Positions 53,338 to 64,000 of a DNA stretch of 64,000 bases are shown here, one piece after another. Source of the stretch: Apium graveolens. Lineage: Eukaryota > Streptophyta > Magnoliopsida > Apiales > Apiaceae. Below the pieces are notes generated by a model that did no database searches, was not told the DNA's origin, and saw nothing but the letters and a program-made list of their open reading frames with translations. The translations under genes and the position numbers were made by a program. The first letter of the stretch is position 1. The number at the start of each line of letters is the position of its first letter. The DNA is taken from NCBI RefSeq assembly GCF_009905375.1, contig NC_133655.1, positions 37,839,437 to 37,903,436 on the forward strand. Reading direction: 5' to 3'.

Positions 53338-54506
53338 TCATTTTTGCTGCTCGACCGTAGGCTTGCTACCTTCCTCTAGCAGAATTTTATACATGCAGTA
53401 AGAAGGACCGATTCCCTTGATATCTGCTATAGTCCAGCCAATTGCCAATTTGAACTCTCTTAGAATCCTCAGAAGCTTTTCCTCGTCACTACCTAATAGG
53501 TCAGATGCAATAATAACAGGCAAAGTAGATGCATCACCTAAAAACACATACCTTAAATGCTCAGGTAAAGGCTTAAGCTCAAGAGTGGGAGCTTCCTCAA
53601 TAGATGGCTTGAGGCGTTTAGGAGCTTTGTTCAATTCCTCAATTCCAAGAGATTCAAAAGGCATAGCATTCTTCCTCTTCCAAGAAGAAGCATTCAAATA
53701 TTGCAATTGTTCTTCACCTTCGTCATCTTCACTATCTGAATTTCCCAATAAGGCTTTTTCTAAGGCATCGGACCTTAGCAATTGATCAAGTTCTGAAGTA
53801 ACCACATAATCGACCAACTCCACCTTCAAGCACTCCTCATTTTCCGTAGGAAATTTCATAGCATTGAACACATTAAAAGTTACATCCTGATCCAGCACTC
53901 GTATTATAAGCTCACCCTTCTGCACATCTATCAAGGTTCGGCCAGTTGCCAAGAAAGGTCTTCCCAAGATTATGGGAATCTTCTTATCCTCCTCGAAATC
54001 AAGAATTACAAAATCAGCAGGGAAGATGAGTTTATCAACCTTTACTAAGACATACTCCACAATACCTCGCAGATATGTAATAGAACGGTCGGCCAACTGC
54101 AAGGTCATATAAGTCGGTTTTGGATCAGGTAAGTCCAACTGCTTGAAGATTGACAAGGGCATTAGATTAATGCTAGATCCTAAGTCACATAAGCATCTGT
54201 CAAAAGACACTTTTCCAATAGTACACGGAATAGTGAAGCTTCTTGGATCTTTAAGCTTCGGAGGCAACTTCTGTTACAGCACAACACTGCATTCCTCTGT
54301 AAGAGCGACTGTCTCTAAATCATCTAGCTTCACTTTCCGAGAGAGGATACCTTTCATAAACTTTGCATAACTAGGCATCTGCTCAAGAGTCTCAACGAAA
54401 GGTATGTTGATATAAAGTTTCTTGAACACCTCCATAAACTTCTCAAATTGTTTTTCCTGTTTTTTCTTCTGTAGCCGCTTAGGAAAAGGTGGTGAAGGAT
54501 AAATCT
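53338..54506 (-). pseudogene. Element E pol remnant: protease and linker to RT
   Basis: From the G junction: EKQFEKFMEVFKKLYINIPF and GILSRKVKLDDLETV, a stop near 54270, then an open frame 54267-53338 with PRSFTIPCTIGKVSFDRCLC, the protease site CDLGSSINLMPLSI and IILGRPFLATGRTLIDV. The C-terminal part (LKPLPEHLRYVFLGDASTLP, GWTIADIKGI) leads into RT. A stop at 53338 follows VEQQK. Gag lies beyond element G, right of the window. Confidence 0.88.
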
Positions 54507-57500
54507 TGTGGCGCCCTCCAAACCCGGGTCAGAAGTTTGGGGTCCACAACACAAACACAATATATCAACCTATATAAGAAATATTATTTATAATGACCCT
54601 GCTTCACAAAACCACGGATCGCAACAGGTTAAAGTATGAAAACAAGCCACAACCTTAATTATTATATCGTACCAAATCCCAACTAATTTATTTTACAATT
54701 GATAATAAAATCATTCTTACAACCTTGCTATCTCACTACTGCCATAAGCTCCTGCTAGCTCGATCAATCATAATCTGGAATCCTAGCTCGAACATTGAAC
54801 TGGGAAACCTTGCTATCAACCGTATCCTTCTTAACTGTAGAATATATAAAAAAAAATTCGCAAGAGTGAGCTAACTAGCTCAGCAAGTCATATTATTAAT
54901 AACTGAGGTTAAACAATAATAAATGAGATGATTCAAAGGAATCAAGTTTCTTGTTAAATAACCAATAGAATTGGATTATTCATTTTAAGTTTTTAAACCA
55001 AGGTTAGGCTGCTGATCAGTCACACACTAACCCCGAGCAAAGCACACAGCACTGCTCTAACTACTGGATCCAAGGCACACATTGGCCTAACTTGACCATC
55101 GATATGGTCTGACCATGAATCTGGTCCATACAAAGAAAACTATCCAATTCTAAAGCATTTTAATATGATAACCAATAGAGTTCAATAAAACCAGATCATA
55201 ATCAATAACCATAAAACATTTGTACAAGAGCATGGTAAAAGTTCATAGTTACCAAAAAGGGTATGTCAAAATACATAAAAGAAGTGGCCTCCAGCCGGTA
55301 GGATAATCGGGTATTAGATGAATAGTGTTTTTCCAAAGTTTTAGTGCTTTGATATCACAAGGTATGGTTAAGTATAAAAGTTTTTGTATATATAAACAAT
55401 TTTGTTCCAGTGTTTGGTATATGATGGATAGATATTTGTGGAGTAGTATCGTATTTGTGTGGTTTAATATTTGGTAAATCCACAAGAAATGATTCACAAA
55501 GAATAAGGCTTACGGCTCAAAGATCAAATGATGTGGCTCAGGTTCAAGGCTGGAGGATTCAAAGTATTTCCAATATAAAAGAGAGCTATTTTGAATATTA
55601 ACAATAGGTCACAAGAGAATTTAGAAATATTTGCAATAAATCTCGAGAAAGGTTTAGAAGTACTTGCCTTATCATAATTGATTCCAACCTCACTTGTACT
55701 TGTCTACGACTCTATTCAACCACCATTCATCTGTTTCTCCTATGCCTCGCTTCTAATTTCTGCTCACTTGCTGTATTTTCTACATGTCAATTCTATTTTC
55801 TGATCACCTGCTTCTCTTTCTTACGCCTTGCTTACTCTGCTAGGCATCATAAGTATCTATCAATATTCCACTCATACGATTCTGTTCAACACATACTTCT
55901 ATCTACCCTTCGTTTCACCCAAATCCGATTAACAGATTGAAAGTTATGCCATAAACAGTAATCATCGAATATATAAACCGACAGTCAATCAACAAGTCAC
56001 ACATAATACATCACGTAATCAATGACATATCATTTATAAAGACATTTCGGGTCATAAATAGGTTTTCTGGTATTTAAAATGATTTTTTAAAATATTTTTC
56101 GGAATTAAAACGGGTCGTTGGATCAATTTCGGAATAATAAACAGGGTTCGGTTGGCCAATTCTGGCTCCGAAACAATTTTAGAATAATTATCGAGCCTTG
56201 AAAATAATTTAGAATAATATTTTAAAGCTCGAAACTATTTTTCGAAATTTTTAAATCATTTTAAATAATTAAATCTAATTAAATAATTAATTAAAAATCA
56301 ATTAATAATTAATTAAATCAATTAATCAATTAATTTTCGAATTAATTGACTAATTAATCAATTAAAAATTAACTGAAATTAATTAACTAATTAATTCAGA
56401 TTTATTTGTGAATTAAAAATAATTTTCGGAATTAAAATAATAATTTTTAGAATTTTCAAAAATTAAAAACAGATTTTTATAATAAAAATAAATAGGAAAT
56501 ATGATTTTTAAACATTTTTAAAACAGGAATCCAATTTTTGCAAAGTCTGGAAACTTCAGGGACTAAACTTCATCATCTACAAAACTACAGGGACTAAACT
56601 GCAATTTTGCAGTCCAGTCGCCGGAAAACACAGGGGTGGCCGGAGAACACGATTCCGGCCTCCTCATCTTGCCACAAGATCCAGATCACATCTACGGATT
56701 ACCAGGAACATAACCATGCAATCAAATCGATCTAACAATCCCTGAGTTGGCCGGAATTTGGTCGTGAAGTTTGCCAGTTTCCGGCGAACTTCGGAAATAT
56801 TCAAAACACAACTCCCTTCTCTAAAGACCTCGTTGATTCATGAAACTTATACGACTGGATTGCAAATTTTACAGAGAACACAATCCACTATATCACAACA
56901 TCAATCTATTCTAGAATAAGAAACCCCCAAATTTCAATTAAGAACATTCATACGGGTTATAAACCCTAATTTTAAAATTCGAAAATCAAACTCAAATTTG
57001 AACATGTTATTGGACTCCAAATCAGACGTATAATATACCAAAATCATCAGGAAAACAAGCTCTACAACATGCAATCATCAAATCATACAAACAATCATCC
57101 GAACAAAAATTCATATTTTTCATGAAAATAATTCAAAAATAATTAAATTTATAAAAAATCAACCTTTGATTCTGCAGTAAAACAGGTCCTGGAATCTGAT
57201 AGTACTCCTTGAGACCTTCAAATTGGTTACTCCAACTTTCCAAACGGATTTCACTAACACCTTGAATTTGTGGTTTGATTCTCAGAAAGGTTTATGAATA
57301 TATGATTTTTCTCTGTAAAAATTATATAATTATCTGTCTGCAAATGATTTTGATACGTACGGTAAAAGGCTATTTATAATTACGGAGAATTAGTATCCCG
57401 TTGGATCATTCCGGATATAAAACGGTACGTTTATTTATAAAAACTGATCCAAACGGTATCGGTTTTCGGGATAATTATCCAAATCAGTACAATTTATACT

Positions 57501-58061
57501 GCGGTCTTGGTCTCAGCGCCTGGTTACACGTACTACGAGGTGATAATTGGGATAGTTTAATAAAAAGCTCCCGTTTATCGAAAATACGGGTTTTATTGAT
57601 TTACCGAAATGAATATTGTATCAAAAATGTTGCGCCGGGACCCGCGCAGGACAAACCGTACGCCGGATCGAAAAAGTCGAAACATGGAAAATGCTCGGAA
57701 TATTGTAATTAGGTTAGGAAGGAGTTCTCGGAAGAGTTTCGGGTTCTAAAAACGTAAAAACGGTTAACGGTGGTTGGTTCCCGTTTTCATAAAATAGGTT
57801 TTAAATACCCGGAACAAGAGTTTAAAAAAAATCCATATGATTCCTATAAATTCATAAATTAACATAAAAATAATTAGGAAGATATGACAATTATCTATAT
57901 TTTATTTTGGACTTAAAAAAATTTGAAATACTCAATTAATAACATTTTTAAACATTCAAACATTTTTAACACTTAACAAATAATTCACAGAATAGATACT
58001 GAATACATATAATAATTATCTATTAGCAAAAATAATTACACGATATATCCCGGATATTACA
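54507..58061 (-). repeat. Element G 3' LTR
   Basis: 3.55 kb; on the minus strand starts TGTAATATCCGG at 58061 and ends GGGCGCCACA at 54507. The end matches D's LTR closely and the G 5' LTR at 63665-64000, but the start and middle differ greatly from D. Contains a very AT-rich part (56050-56500) with TAATTAATT repeats and a GGCCGGA-rich part (56640-56790). Confidence 0.92.
57370..57382 (-). promoter_or_regulatory. Possible TATA box in element G LTR
   Basis: The minus strand reads ATTATAAATAGCC, a good plant TATA box, about 680 bases into the LTR. Only the 3' LTR copy is inside the window. Confidence 0.5.
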
Positions 58062-58080
58062 TCCTTCCCCCCTTAAAAGG
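58062..58080 (-). other. Element G polypurine tract
   Basis: The minus strand reads CCTTTTAAGGGGGGAAGGA directly before the LTR start. Confidence 0.85.
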
Positions 58081-58089
58081 ATTCTGTCC

Positions 58090-58570
58090 TCAGAATCTTC
58101 TAAGAAAACAAATGAGGACACTTTTCTCTCATATCACTTTCTAATTCCCAGGTTGACTCTTCAACCTTTGGGTTTCTCTACAATACTCTTACTAACTTTA
58201 CCACTTTATTTCTCAATACTTTCTCTCTTTCCTCTAGAATCTCTATCGGACTCTCTACATATGATAAATCTGCCTGAAGCTCTATTGGCTCATATTCTAT
58301 TACATGCCTGGAGTCTGGATTATATTTCTTGAGCATCGATACGTGAAAAACATTGTGAATGTGCTCCATGTGCGGGGTAACGCCAACTCGTCAGCTACTT
58401 TACCAATGCGCTTTAGGATTTCAAAAGGTCTGACATATCTTGGGCTTAGCTTCCCTTTTTTTCCCAAACCTCGTTAGTCCTTTCCACGGTGATACTTTCA
58501 ATAATACCAAGCTTCCTTCTTCAAATTCCATGTCTTTTCTTGACTGTTCTGCATATTTCCTCTAACGATC
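58090..58570 (-). pseudogene. Element G pol tail: integrase C-terminal end and chromodomain-like module
   Basis: 58560-58430 reads RKDMEFEEGSLVLLKVSPWK and GKLSPRYVRPFEIL. 58369-58178 is open: NVFHVSMLKKYNPDSRHVIE, then LSYVESPIEILEEREKVLRN and KVVKLVRVL. The last part resembles the degenerate chromodomain that closes pol in Tekay/Del chromoviruses, which is thought to steer insertion to certain chromatin. It is frameshifted after 58178. Confidence 0.78.
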
Positions 58571-58679
58571 TTGTGCGGCTATTAATCTCTTCTGGATAAT
58601 TTCAACAACTTCCTTTGTCTGCTGTACCAATTCAGGTCCGAGTATTTTGCATTTTCCTACTTCGTCCCAATACATTGGA

Positions 58680-59340
58680 GATCTGTATTTGCGTTCCTAA
58701 AGGGCTTCATAGGGTGGCATCCCAATACTGGTGTGATAATTGTTAATGTAAGCAAATTCTACCAGAGGTAAATGCTTGTCCCAACTTCCTTTAATATCAA
58801 TACACAAACACGTAGCATGTCCTCGACTGTTTGGATCGTTCCTTCACTCTAGCTGTCCGTCTGCGGGTGGTAAGTCGTACTCATATTCAATCTTGTTCCT
58901 AAACATTCTTGAAAACTCTTCCAAAATCTCGAATTACATCTTGGATCTCGATCAGATACGATAGACACAAGAATTTCATGACAAACTACAATTTCCTTCA
59001 GGCACCTATGGATCAACTTATTGAGCGAAAATCTTTCGTTTATAGGCAGAAAATGAGCTGACTTGGTAAATATATCCACTATAAGCCAAATGGCATCATG
59101 ATTAGTTTTTGTGCTTGGTAACCCCAACTATGAAATCCATGGTGATATGCTCCCACTTCCAAACTTCCAGTGACTGTAGCAATCCACTTGATCTCTGATA
59201 CTCTACTTTAACTCTGTTGACATATATAACATCTGCTAATTCATTCCACAATTCCTCACTTCATATCTAACCACCTATAATTTCCTTTAAATCTCTATAC
59301 ATCTTGGTACTCCCTGAATGGATTGAATACCTCAAATTAT
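58680..59340 (-). pseudogene. Element G integrase remnant
   Basis: 59340-59170 gives HNLRYSIHSGSTKMYRDLKE-like zinc-domain text and VKVEYQRSSGLL. 59127-58849 is open with DAIWLIVDIFTKSAHFLPIN (first Asp region) and SDRDPRCNSRFWKSFQE (second Asp), ending STTYHPQTDS just before the expected catalytic Glu, where a stop falls. 58820-58680 reads GSWDKHLPLVEFAYINNYHT and PPYEAL. Broken but ordered normally. Confidence 0.82.
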
Positions 59341-59639
59341 GAACTGCCTGTAAAATTTCATTCTTCAGTTCCATCACTAGTGGAATCCAAATTCTAGAAG
59401 AAATCCTAAGAATACCTTGATCGTCCTTTTTGCGTGCACTATTCTTCCCATACTAAATGATTTATATCCTGATCTAGTACCTCTTCCTGACACTTCTTTA
59501 TCTTTTCTAACAATCCCGACTGAAAAGTTATACTTATATATTCTCACTCCTTTTTGGATCATGCACTCTGACTTCCAATTCCAACTTCTAGAATTCCATA
59601 AATAATTCTTCTGGTACAGTCTCTATGTTCATTCTCTCT

Positions 59640-59960
59640 CCTTCTTGCTCATCTCTTGCCACTACATTTGCTTTTCCTAGAGAGTTCATACTTCAACTCT
59701 TGTGGTCTGTATATATCTCACATCTTTCTCTATACTTATAATATTTCCCAATCTTTCAAAATGAATATTATTGTTGCTTTTAATTCCCAGTTATGAGTAT
59801 GGTACTTCTGCTCATAAGGTTTCGGTTATCTGGATGCATATGCAATAACTTTATTGTTTTGCGTCAACACACATCCTATTCCCTTACGAGAAGTATCATT
59901 ATAAACTACCAAATCTCCCTGATGATTTCAAAGTGATAAAATAGGTGTTGTAACCATTCT
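59640..59960 (-). pseudogene. Element G RNase H remnant
   Basis: Reads GDLVVYNDTSRKGIGCVLTQ (Asp at the usual place), NNKVIAYASR, a stop, then PKPYEQKYHTHNWELKATII and an end like GKANVVA. Several stops. Located between RT and integrase as in all gypsy elements outside the Tat group. Confidence 0.75.
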
Positions 59961-60059
59961 TTCATTTAACTCCGCAAAGCTTTCTTCACCCTTCTCCATT
60001 TCATATAACCTTCTTGCTTTTCCTGGTTAACTTCATCTCTAATATTACAACTTTCAAGA

Positions 60060-60900
60060 AATCTTGCACAAATTTCCAATAATAACTGGCCCATGATAAA
60101 ACTTCTTACTTTTGTTGGTGCTTCTGGTCTTTCTTCATTCATACTATCTTTAAATTTTTCTGCTGAATCCCCTTTTGTCTCCTCCTTACTGACTGTCTAT
60201 ACTAAGAATTATACCTCCTGCCATTAAAGTTTTCACCTGGTAAACTCTTTTTATACTGCTTCTTTCTTCTTTGACTCCTCAGCTATCATTGTATAGGTTG
60301 CATGGTTCTTCTTAATTAACGCAAGTATATCTTATCCAAATTCTTCCTTCAAAATTCTACTCATCAAATTTAAATATCACTGGTATATCAGTTCATCCCA
60401 CTAACATTTCTAGAATTTTATAACAACAGTACTGAGTTCCGAAAATCATCTTTGATATGTCCATAAGTTCAATCTTCACTTGGTAATATACCCAGTCTTA
60501 AATCAATCTTATAAAAATACCTTGCTTCGTTCATTTAGTTAAACAAATCATTGGTTTCGAGGTAACATATATCTGCTCTTGAGAGTAAACTTGTTGAGCT
60601 TTCGCTAACACATAATCTCACCCTTCCATCTTTCTTATTAACACATCGTGCCGGTGCACTTTAAGGGGGTACGCTAGGTCCAGTTGCTTTTTCTTTTAAT
60701 CATCTCATGCGTTTGCTCTGGTAACTTCTTCATTTTATCTGGTGCCATTCTGCGCGGGGCTTTGAACACTGGCTTCATTTCACGTACTAAATCAATCATA
60801 AACACATTTTCTTTATCTAAAGGAAATATTGGTAACTCATCTGGAAATATGTCTTGATACTGTAAAATCTTCAAGTTCGGTCTGCTCCTAACTCTTATTT
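60060..60900 (-). pseudogene. Element G reverse transcriptase remnant
   Basis: 60874-60674 is open: LQYQDIFPDELPIFPLDKEN, KAPRRMAPDKMKKLPEQTHE. After that RT blocks are found in changing frames only (KDGRMRLCVS-like near 60620, FIRLI-DWVYYQVKIE near 60500), and the FIDD block near 60370 is not intact. Starts about where it does in D (24994). Confidence 0.75.
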
Positions 60901-61059
60901 ATAATCGCCATAGCACTTATATTTTGGTCACTGTAATCTTAAATTATTTTTAACAAATTCTTTACTTTCCTTTGTCCTTTAAACTTCTTCATGTTCTCCT
61001 TTGGCGTCTCCAGAACTATCTTCCGTCACGACGGTTTACCTGGGCATCACACTTGAATA

Positions 61060-61340
61060 GTTAATCCACTCCTTATAATAATATCAAATCTTCTTATCTC
61101 AAATGATATCAATTCTTCACATCTTAATGCCAGAAATATCGATTCCATCATTGGTACATACATATTTAATGACTGCACGTTCTTAATTTGCTAGTCCTTT
61201 AGTCCTAGACTTATTGATTCGACAGGACAATTCATCTTATCAATAAAACCTTGAGAAATATATGATCAAGTTGCTCCCATATCTTTTAATACTTTAACGC
61301 ATAAGGTATCCACAATAATCTTCCACGTCATCACATCCAT
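61060..61340 (-). pseudogene. Element G protease remnant
   Basis: Reads VDTLCVKVLKDMGAT, stop, SYISQGFIDKMNCPVESISL and RFDIIIRSGLTI. The Asp-Ser/Thr-Gly site has become Asp-Met-Gly, so the nucleophile context is changed. Homologous to 24530-24790 of D. Confidence 0.72.
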
Positions 61341-61343
61341 CTT

Positions 61344-63464
61344 CTAAATAACATATCGCAAATTCTCGTTCTCGGAGACGTATCCCTTATTGAAGTAGAT
61401 TCCCTTAACTGTTAATGCATCCCGGGCTAGGGACAGTGATTTGTAATTTTCACCATATGCCCTTGTTTCCTTCCCATGCATGCGAGGTAGATGAGACTTT
61501 GCCCGCTGAGTGTATAATACGTTAACTTTTGTTTGAAAAACTCTCGCAAGGAACAACGGTACAACGAAACAAATAGAAGGATTCACAATTTTAATAAACT
61601 TAGAGTTGAAGAGAAAGAAGAAGTAATGATTTGAATATGAATGAGACAACCACATTAGTACTGAAGATGGCCAGTCTTTCATACCGTGTGGCATACAGCA
61701 CATGATTAGGTGGCGTCCCACCTGACTCTTTGTCATTCCGACAAAGTGTTTCATCATAACACTGTTTGTCCCAATCAGGAAGCAAAACCCGAGGGGAACA
61801 ATTAAATTTGAAAGGAATGCAAAATTCTCCGTTTTGATGTTATCAGAAAGAATTTATTAAGAAAAGGAGTTCATACATTTTTAGGAATTAAAAAGGAATA
61901 TACGCTGTAATGTTGAGGACAAGAATGATATCATTGATCACCATCCACATTTCACTTGTATTCATCTTTCGAGTTTGATTGATCATATCCCAATTGAATC
62001 ATATAATAACTTTAAAAGTATGCTAAAATGCCTTTGTAACTAAGCATTATGGTAGATTCTTACTTGTTAAGTCTCGCATCTGTAACGTCGTACCTACTCG
62101 TATAATACTTTAACAATTTGATCATAATGGCGTTCTTATCAGATAACCTTGAGTTTCCTCTTTCTAATTTGGAATAACCGTAAATCAGTCAACATAACGA
62201 TCATTTTATTAATAATATTCTTCCTTTAGAAGAGTCTGGAAATTTTCCCAATCTTCTACGGTCATGCTCAGGCTTCCGTTTAATCAATGAATTCTTCGAA
62301 CTCTGATAATCCCAGTAATTGGATGAATAGTTATTCCATACACTGGTTTTGTTGTTAATCTTATCAAACAATATTTGTACCTTCTTGTTAGAAATAACCA
62401 ACTTCCTCATAATCGCAGATTACTTCGTCCTCTGAATTAACAATACTAAATCTAAAATAATATCCTTCCAGCTAATCCGAGCCTTTTGACAAACAAGAAA
62501 CTCAAGTAGTAACTTGACAACCGATGTTTAAAACTTATTTTATTCGAAAAGGCTTTTAGAAATCTTGTGAGGAAAAATCTTTTTCGAAAACTTGTTAAAA
62601 AATTTGAAAATTTTGAAAATCACACCTCTGGTTGTCCTCACTATATGAGTTGGTTGTTGTCCTTCTTATGACCAAATACCAAATTAAAGAACAATCACTC
62701 AAAGGTCCATTCACTTCCATTTATCTCCTCTCCTTCATTGGGGTCTATTACTTTCCGTAATCAATTAAAACTTCCGCTGTCGTTGCACGTTATCTTATTT
62801 GTAGCTTCACATTAAGGCTCCCATACTGGTAGTACCCCCGATAACCACTTTGCAATCATTAAGTGGAACAGACTATCCCATAGTCAACAAGTCAGCTAAT
62901 ATCACATCATTACAACATCATGAATTTCAAGAAATCTTCAAATCCCTAATCTCTTCTAACCCTCTTTCTTCAACACTTATCTACTCCATTCCACAAGCTA
63001 GTCATGAGTGGCCTAATTACTAATAGCTTCTTTTAACCGGATACAGCCATCCTCCAGAACACTTGAATCTTCTTTCTAAACTCCTTCTCACCTTAATTTA
63101 TATCTCAATACTCACCGTTTACTGCCGCTATCGCGTCCCTTCTCACAAATGCTGTTGTTTCGGTAGAAAGGTTTTTAAACTAAGGATGTAGAATATGGTG
63201 TATAATAGACAGAAAAGATACATTCATAGTTGAATGTTCAAAAGAACAAGAATAAGCAAATGAAGGTTCTTGAATAGGTAGTCTCATATCGAGAGATGAT
63301 AGAATAGCGTTGAATAACTTGGAGAGGCGCAACTGTCATAACAGAAAGTAATACCATTAATACTGATGGAGAACAAGACGCAAATCGAATCTGGGAGAAG
63401 ATGACGATCTTTAAACGGAAGGCTCCAAATGATCAGTTGATGCAGGGAAATAAGGATCTGCCAT
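61344..63464 (-). pseudogene. Element G gag remnant
   Basis: Start ATG at 63464 (MADPYFPASTDHLEPSV) after a leader of about 185 bases; a stop follows within 20 codons. Further pieces with D homology are 62410-62201 (MRKLVISNKKVQILFDKINN) and the short frame 61785-61600. Frame 61757-61344 ends with RAYGENYKSLSLARDALTVK, the region of the zinc knuckle (KGHM in another frame). Confidence 0.68.
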
Positions 63465-63648
63465 TGTCGTTGCCTGGATATCACGTCGCGAGTTAAGAAT
63501 CCCGAATCGCAACACGAACCATGTCGGAGACCTACTATACAGTCGCACTCAACCTCACAATGACCTATCTTTCTATTTCCTATTCCTAATCCTAACCCTC
63601 TACCCAATCCCGACAATCTAAGCTTGTTTCAGTGACTTATAACCTGTA

Positions 63649-63660
63649 GCTCTGATACCA
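63649..63660 (-). other. Element G primer binding site
   Basis: The minus strand reads TGGTATCAGAGC, the tRNA-Met site, followed by the leader; the 5' LTR begins four bases to the right. Confidence 0.92.
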
Positions 63661-63664
63661 ACCT

Positions 63665-64000
63665 ATGGCGCCCTCCAAACCCGGGTCAGAAGTTTGGGGT
63701 CCACAACACAAACACAATATATCAACCTGTATAAGAAATATTATTAATAATGACCCTGCTTCACAAAACCACGGATCGCAACAGGTTAAAGTATGAAAAC
63801 AAGCCACAACCTTAATTATTACATCGTACCAAATCCCAACTAATTTAACTTACAATTGATAATAAAATCATTCTTACAACCTTGCTATCTCACTACTGCC
63901 ATAAGCTCCTAGTAGCTCGATCAATTATAATCTGGAATCCTAGCTCGAACATTGAACTGGGAAACCTTGCTATCAACCGTATCCTTCTTAACTGTAGAAT
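63665..64000 (-). repeat. Element G 5' LTR, partial
   Basis: The last 336 bases of the LTR in G's sense; almost identical to 54507-54841 of the 3' LTR. The rest lies right of the window. Confidence 0.95.

Larger units (their letters stand above)
33577..64000 (-). mobile_element. Element E: Athila-like Ty3/gypsy retrotransposon, carrying F and G
   Basis: Own sequence at 33577-34264, 47332-54506 and beyond 64000; the rest is F and G. In its own sense: gag (outside), protease, RT, RNase H, integrase, spacer, ORF3, long 3' untranslated region, polypurine tract and 3' LTR. An ORF3 with the putative plant transposon domain after pol, a DLGSS protease and an FMDDFS RT are typical of Athila. It inserted into A at 33576/33577. 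Pol is interrupted by stops and frameshifts. Confidence 0.85.
54507..64000 (-). mobile_element. Element G: Tekay/Del-like Ty3/gypsy retrotransposon, 5' end beyond the window
   Basis: Same family as D, opposite strand. In its own sense: 5' LTR (from beyond 64000 to 63665), tRNA-Met primer site, gag 63464-61344, protease, RT, RNase H, integrase, chromodomain-like tail, polypurine tract and 3' LTR 58061-54507. It lies in E just before E's protease. Expected target duplicate is aatct (54502-54506), unverified. Pol is full of stops but its order is undisturbed, unlike D. Confidence 0.87.

Noticed and set aside
57401..57712. 103-codon plus-strand frame
   Set aside because: Inside the LTR of G, no domain, and not supported in D's LTR.

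Overview
This is plant nuclear DNA, almost certainly eudicot, and the whole 64 kb can be read as LTR retrotransposons nested inside one another. Both large superfamilies occur: Ty1/copia (order PR-IN-RT-RH) and Ty3/gypsy (order PR-RT-RH-IN), including the plant-only Tat/Retand-like, Athila-like, Tekay/Del-like and SIRE-like types. The SIRE-like proteins remind me of copies in Apiaceae, but that is memory, not evidence from the window. I see no host gene, tRNA, rRNA or CRISPR.

I label the elements A to G. A (SIRE-like copia, + strand) is the outer host: its 5' part lies left of the window, its integrase/linker is at 17991-19145, its RT/RNase H at 31544-33120, and the rest lies right of 64000. 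Three elements sit in A. B (copia, +, ending at 17990) is in A's integrase gene. D (Tekay-like gypsy, +, 19146-31538, duplicated target caaac) lies between A's integrase linker and RT. E (Athila-like gypsy, -, from 33577 past the window end) lies just before A's expected downstream ORF. Three more are nested one level deeper. C (Tat/Retand-like gypsy, -, 333-10983, duplicated target tgttt) is in B's 5' LTR. F (SIRE-like, -, 34265-47331, same family as A) is in E's 3' LTR. G (Tekay-like, -, 54507 past the end, same family as D) is between E's gag and protease. F's 5' LTR also carries a MITE-like inverted-repeat element (46111-46514).

C is the youngest and best preserved: its two LTRs differ by two bases and one 2-base indel, its gag-pol has a single frameshift, and it carries on the opposite strand a three-exon extra gene (2436-4284) with its own TATA box and an upstream block of tandem repeats. 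F keeps an intact RT/RNase H frame and a very long, broken extra ORF downstream of pol. E keeps a protease frame and a broken ORF3. A, B, D and G are older and full of stops; B has lost most of gag and the RNase H core, and D's pol contains a second RT where its integrase core should be.

Signals worth following: a row of four stem-loops with a conserved loop motif in B's leader (12832-13173); an octamer (ATCCGTCG/CGACGGAT) with 17 exact copies that I could locate, all in A and F, in LTR, UTR and coding sequence alike; palindromes beside TATA boxes in B and C; the 79-bp tandem array of C; GC-rich repeats shared by E's LTR and E's pol-ORF3 spacer; and the chimeric pol of D.
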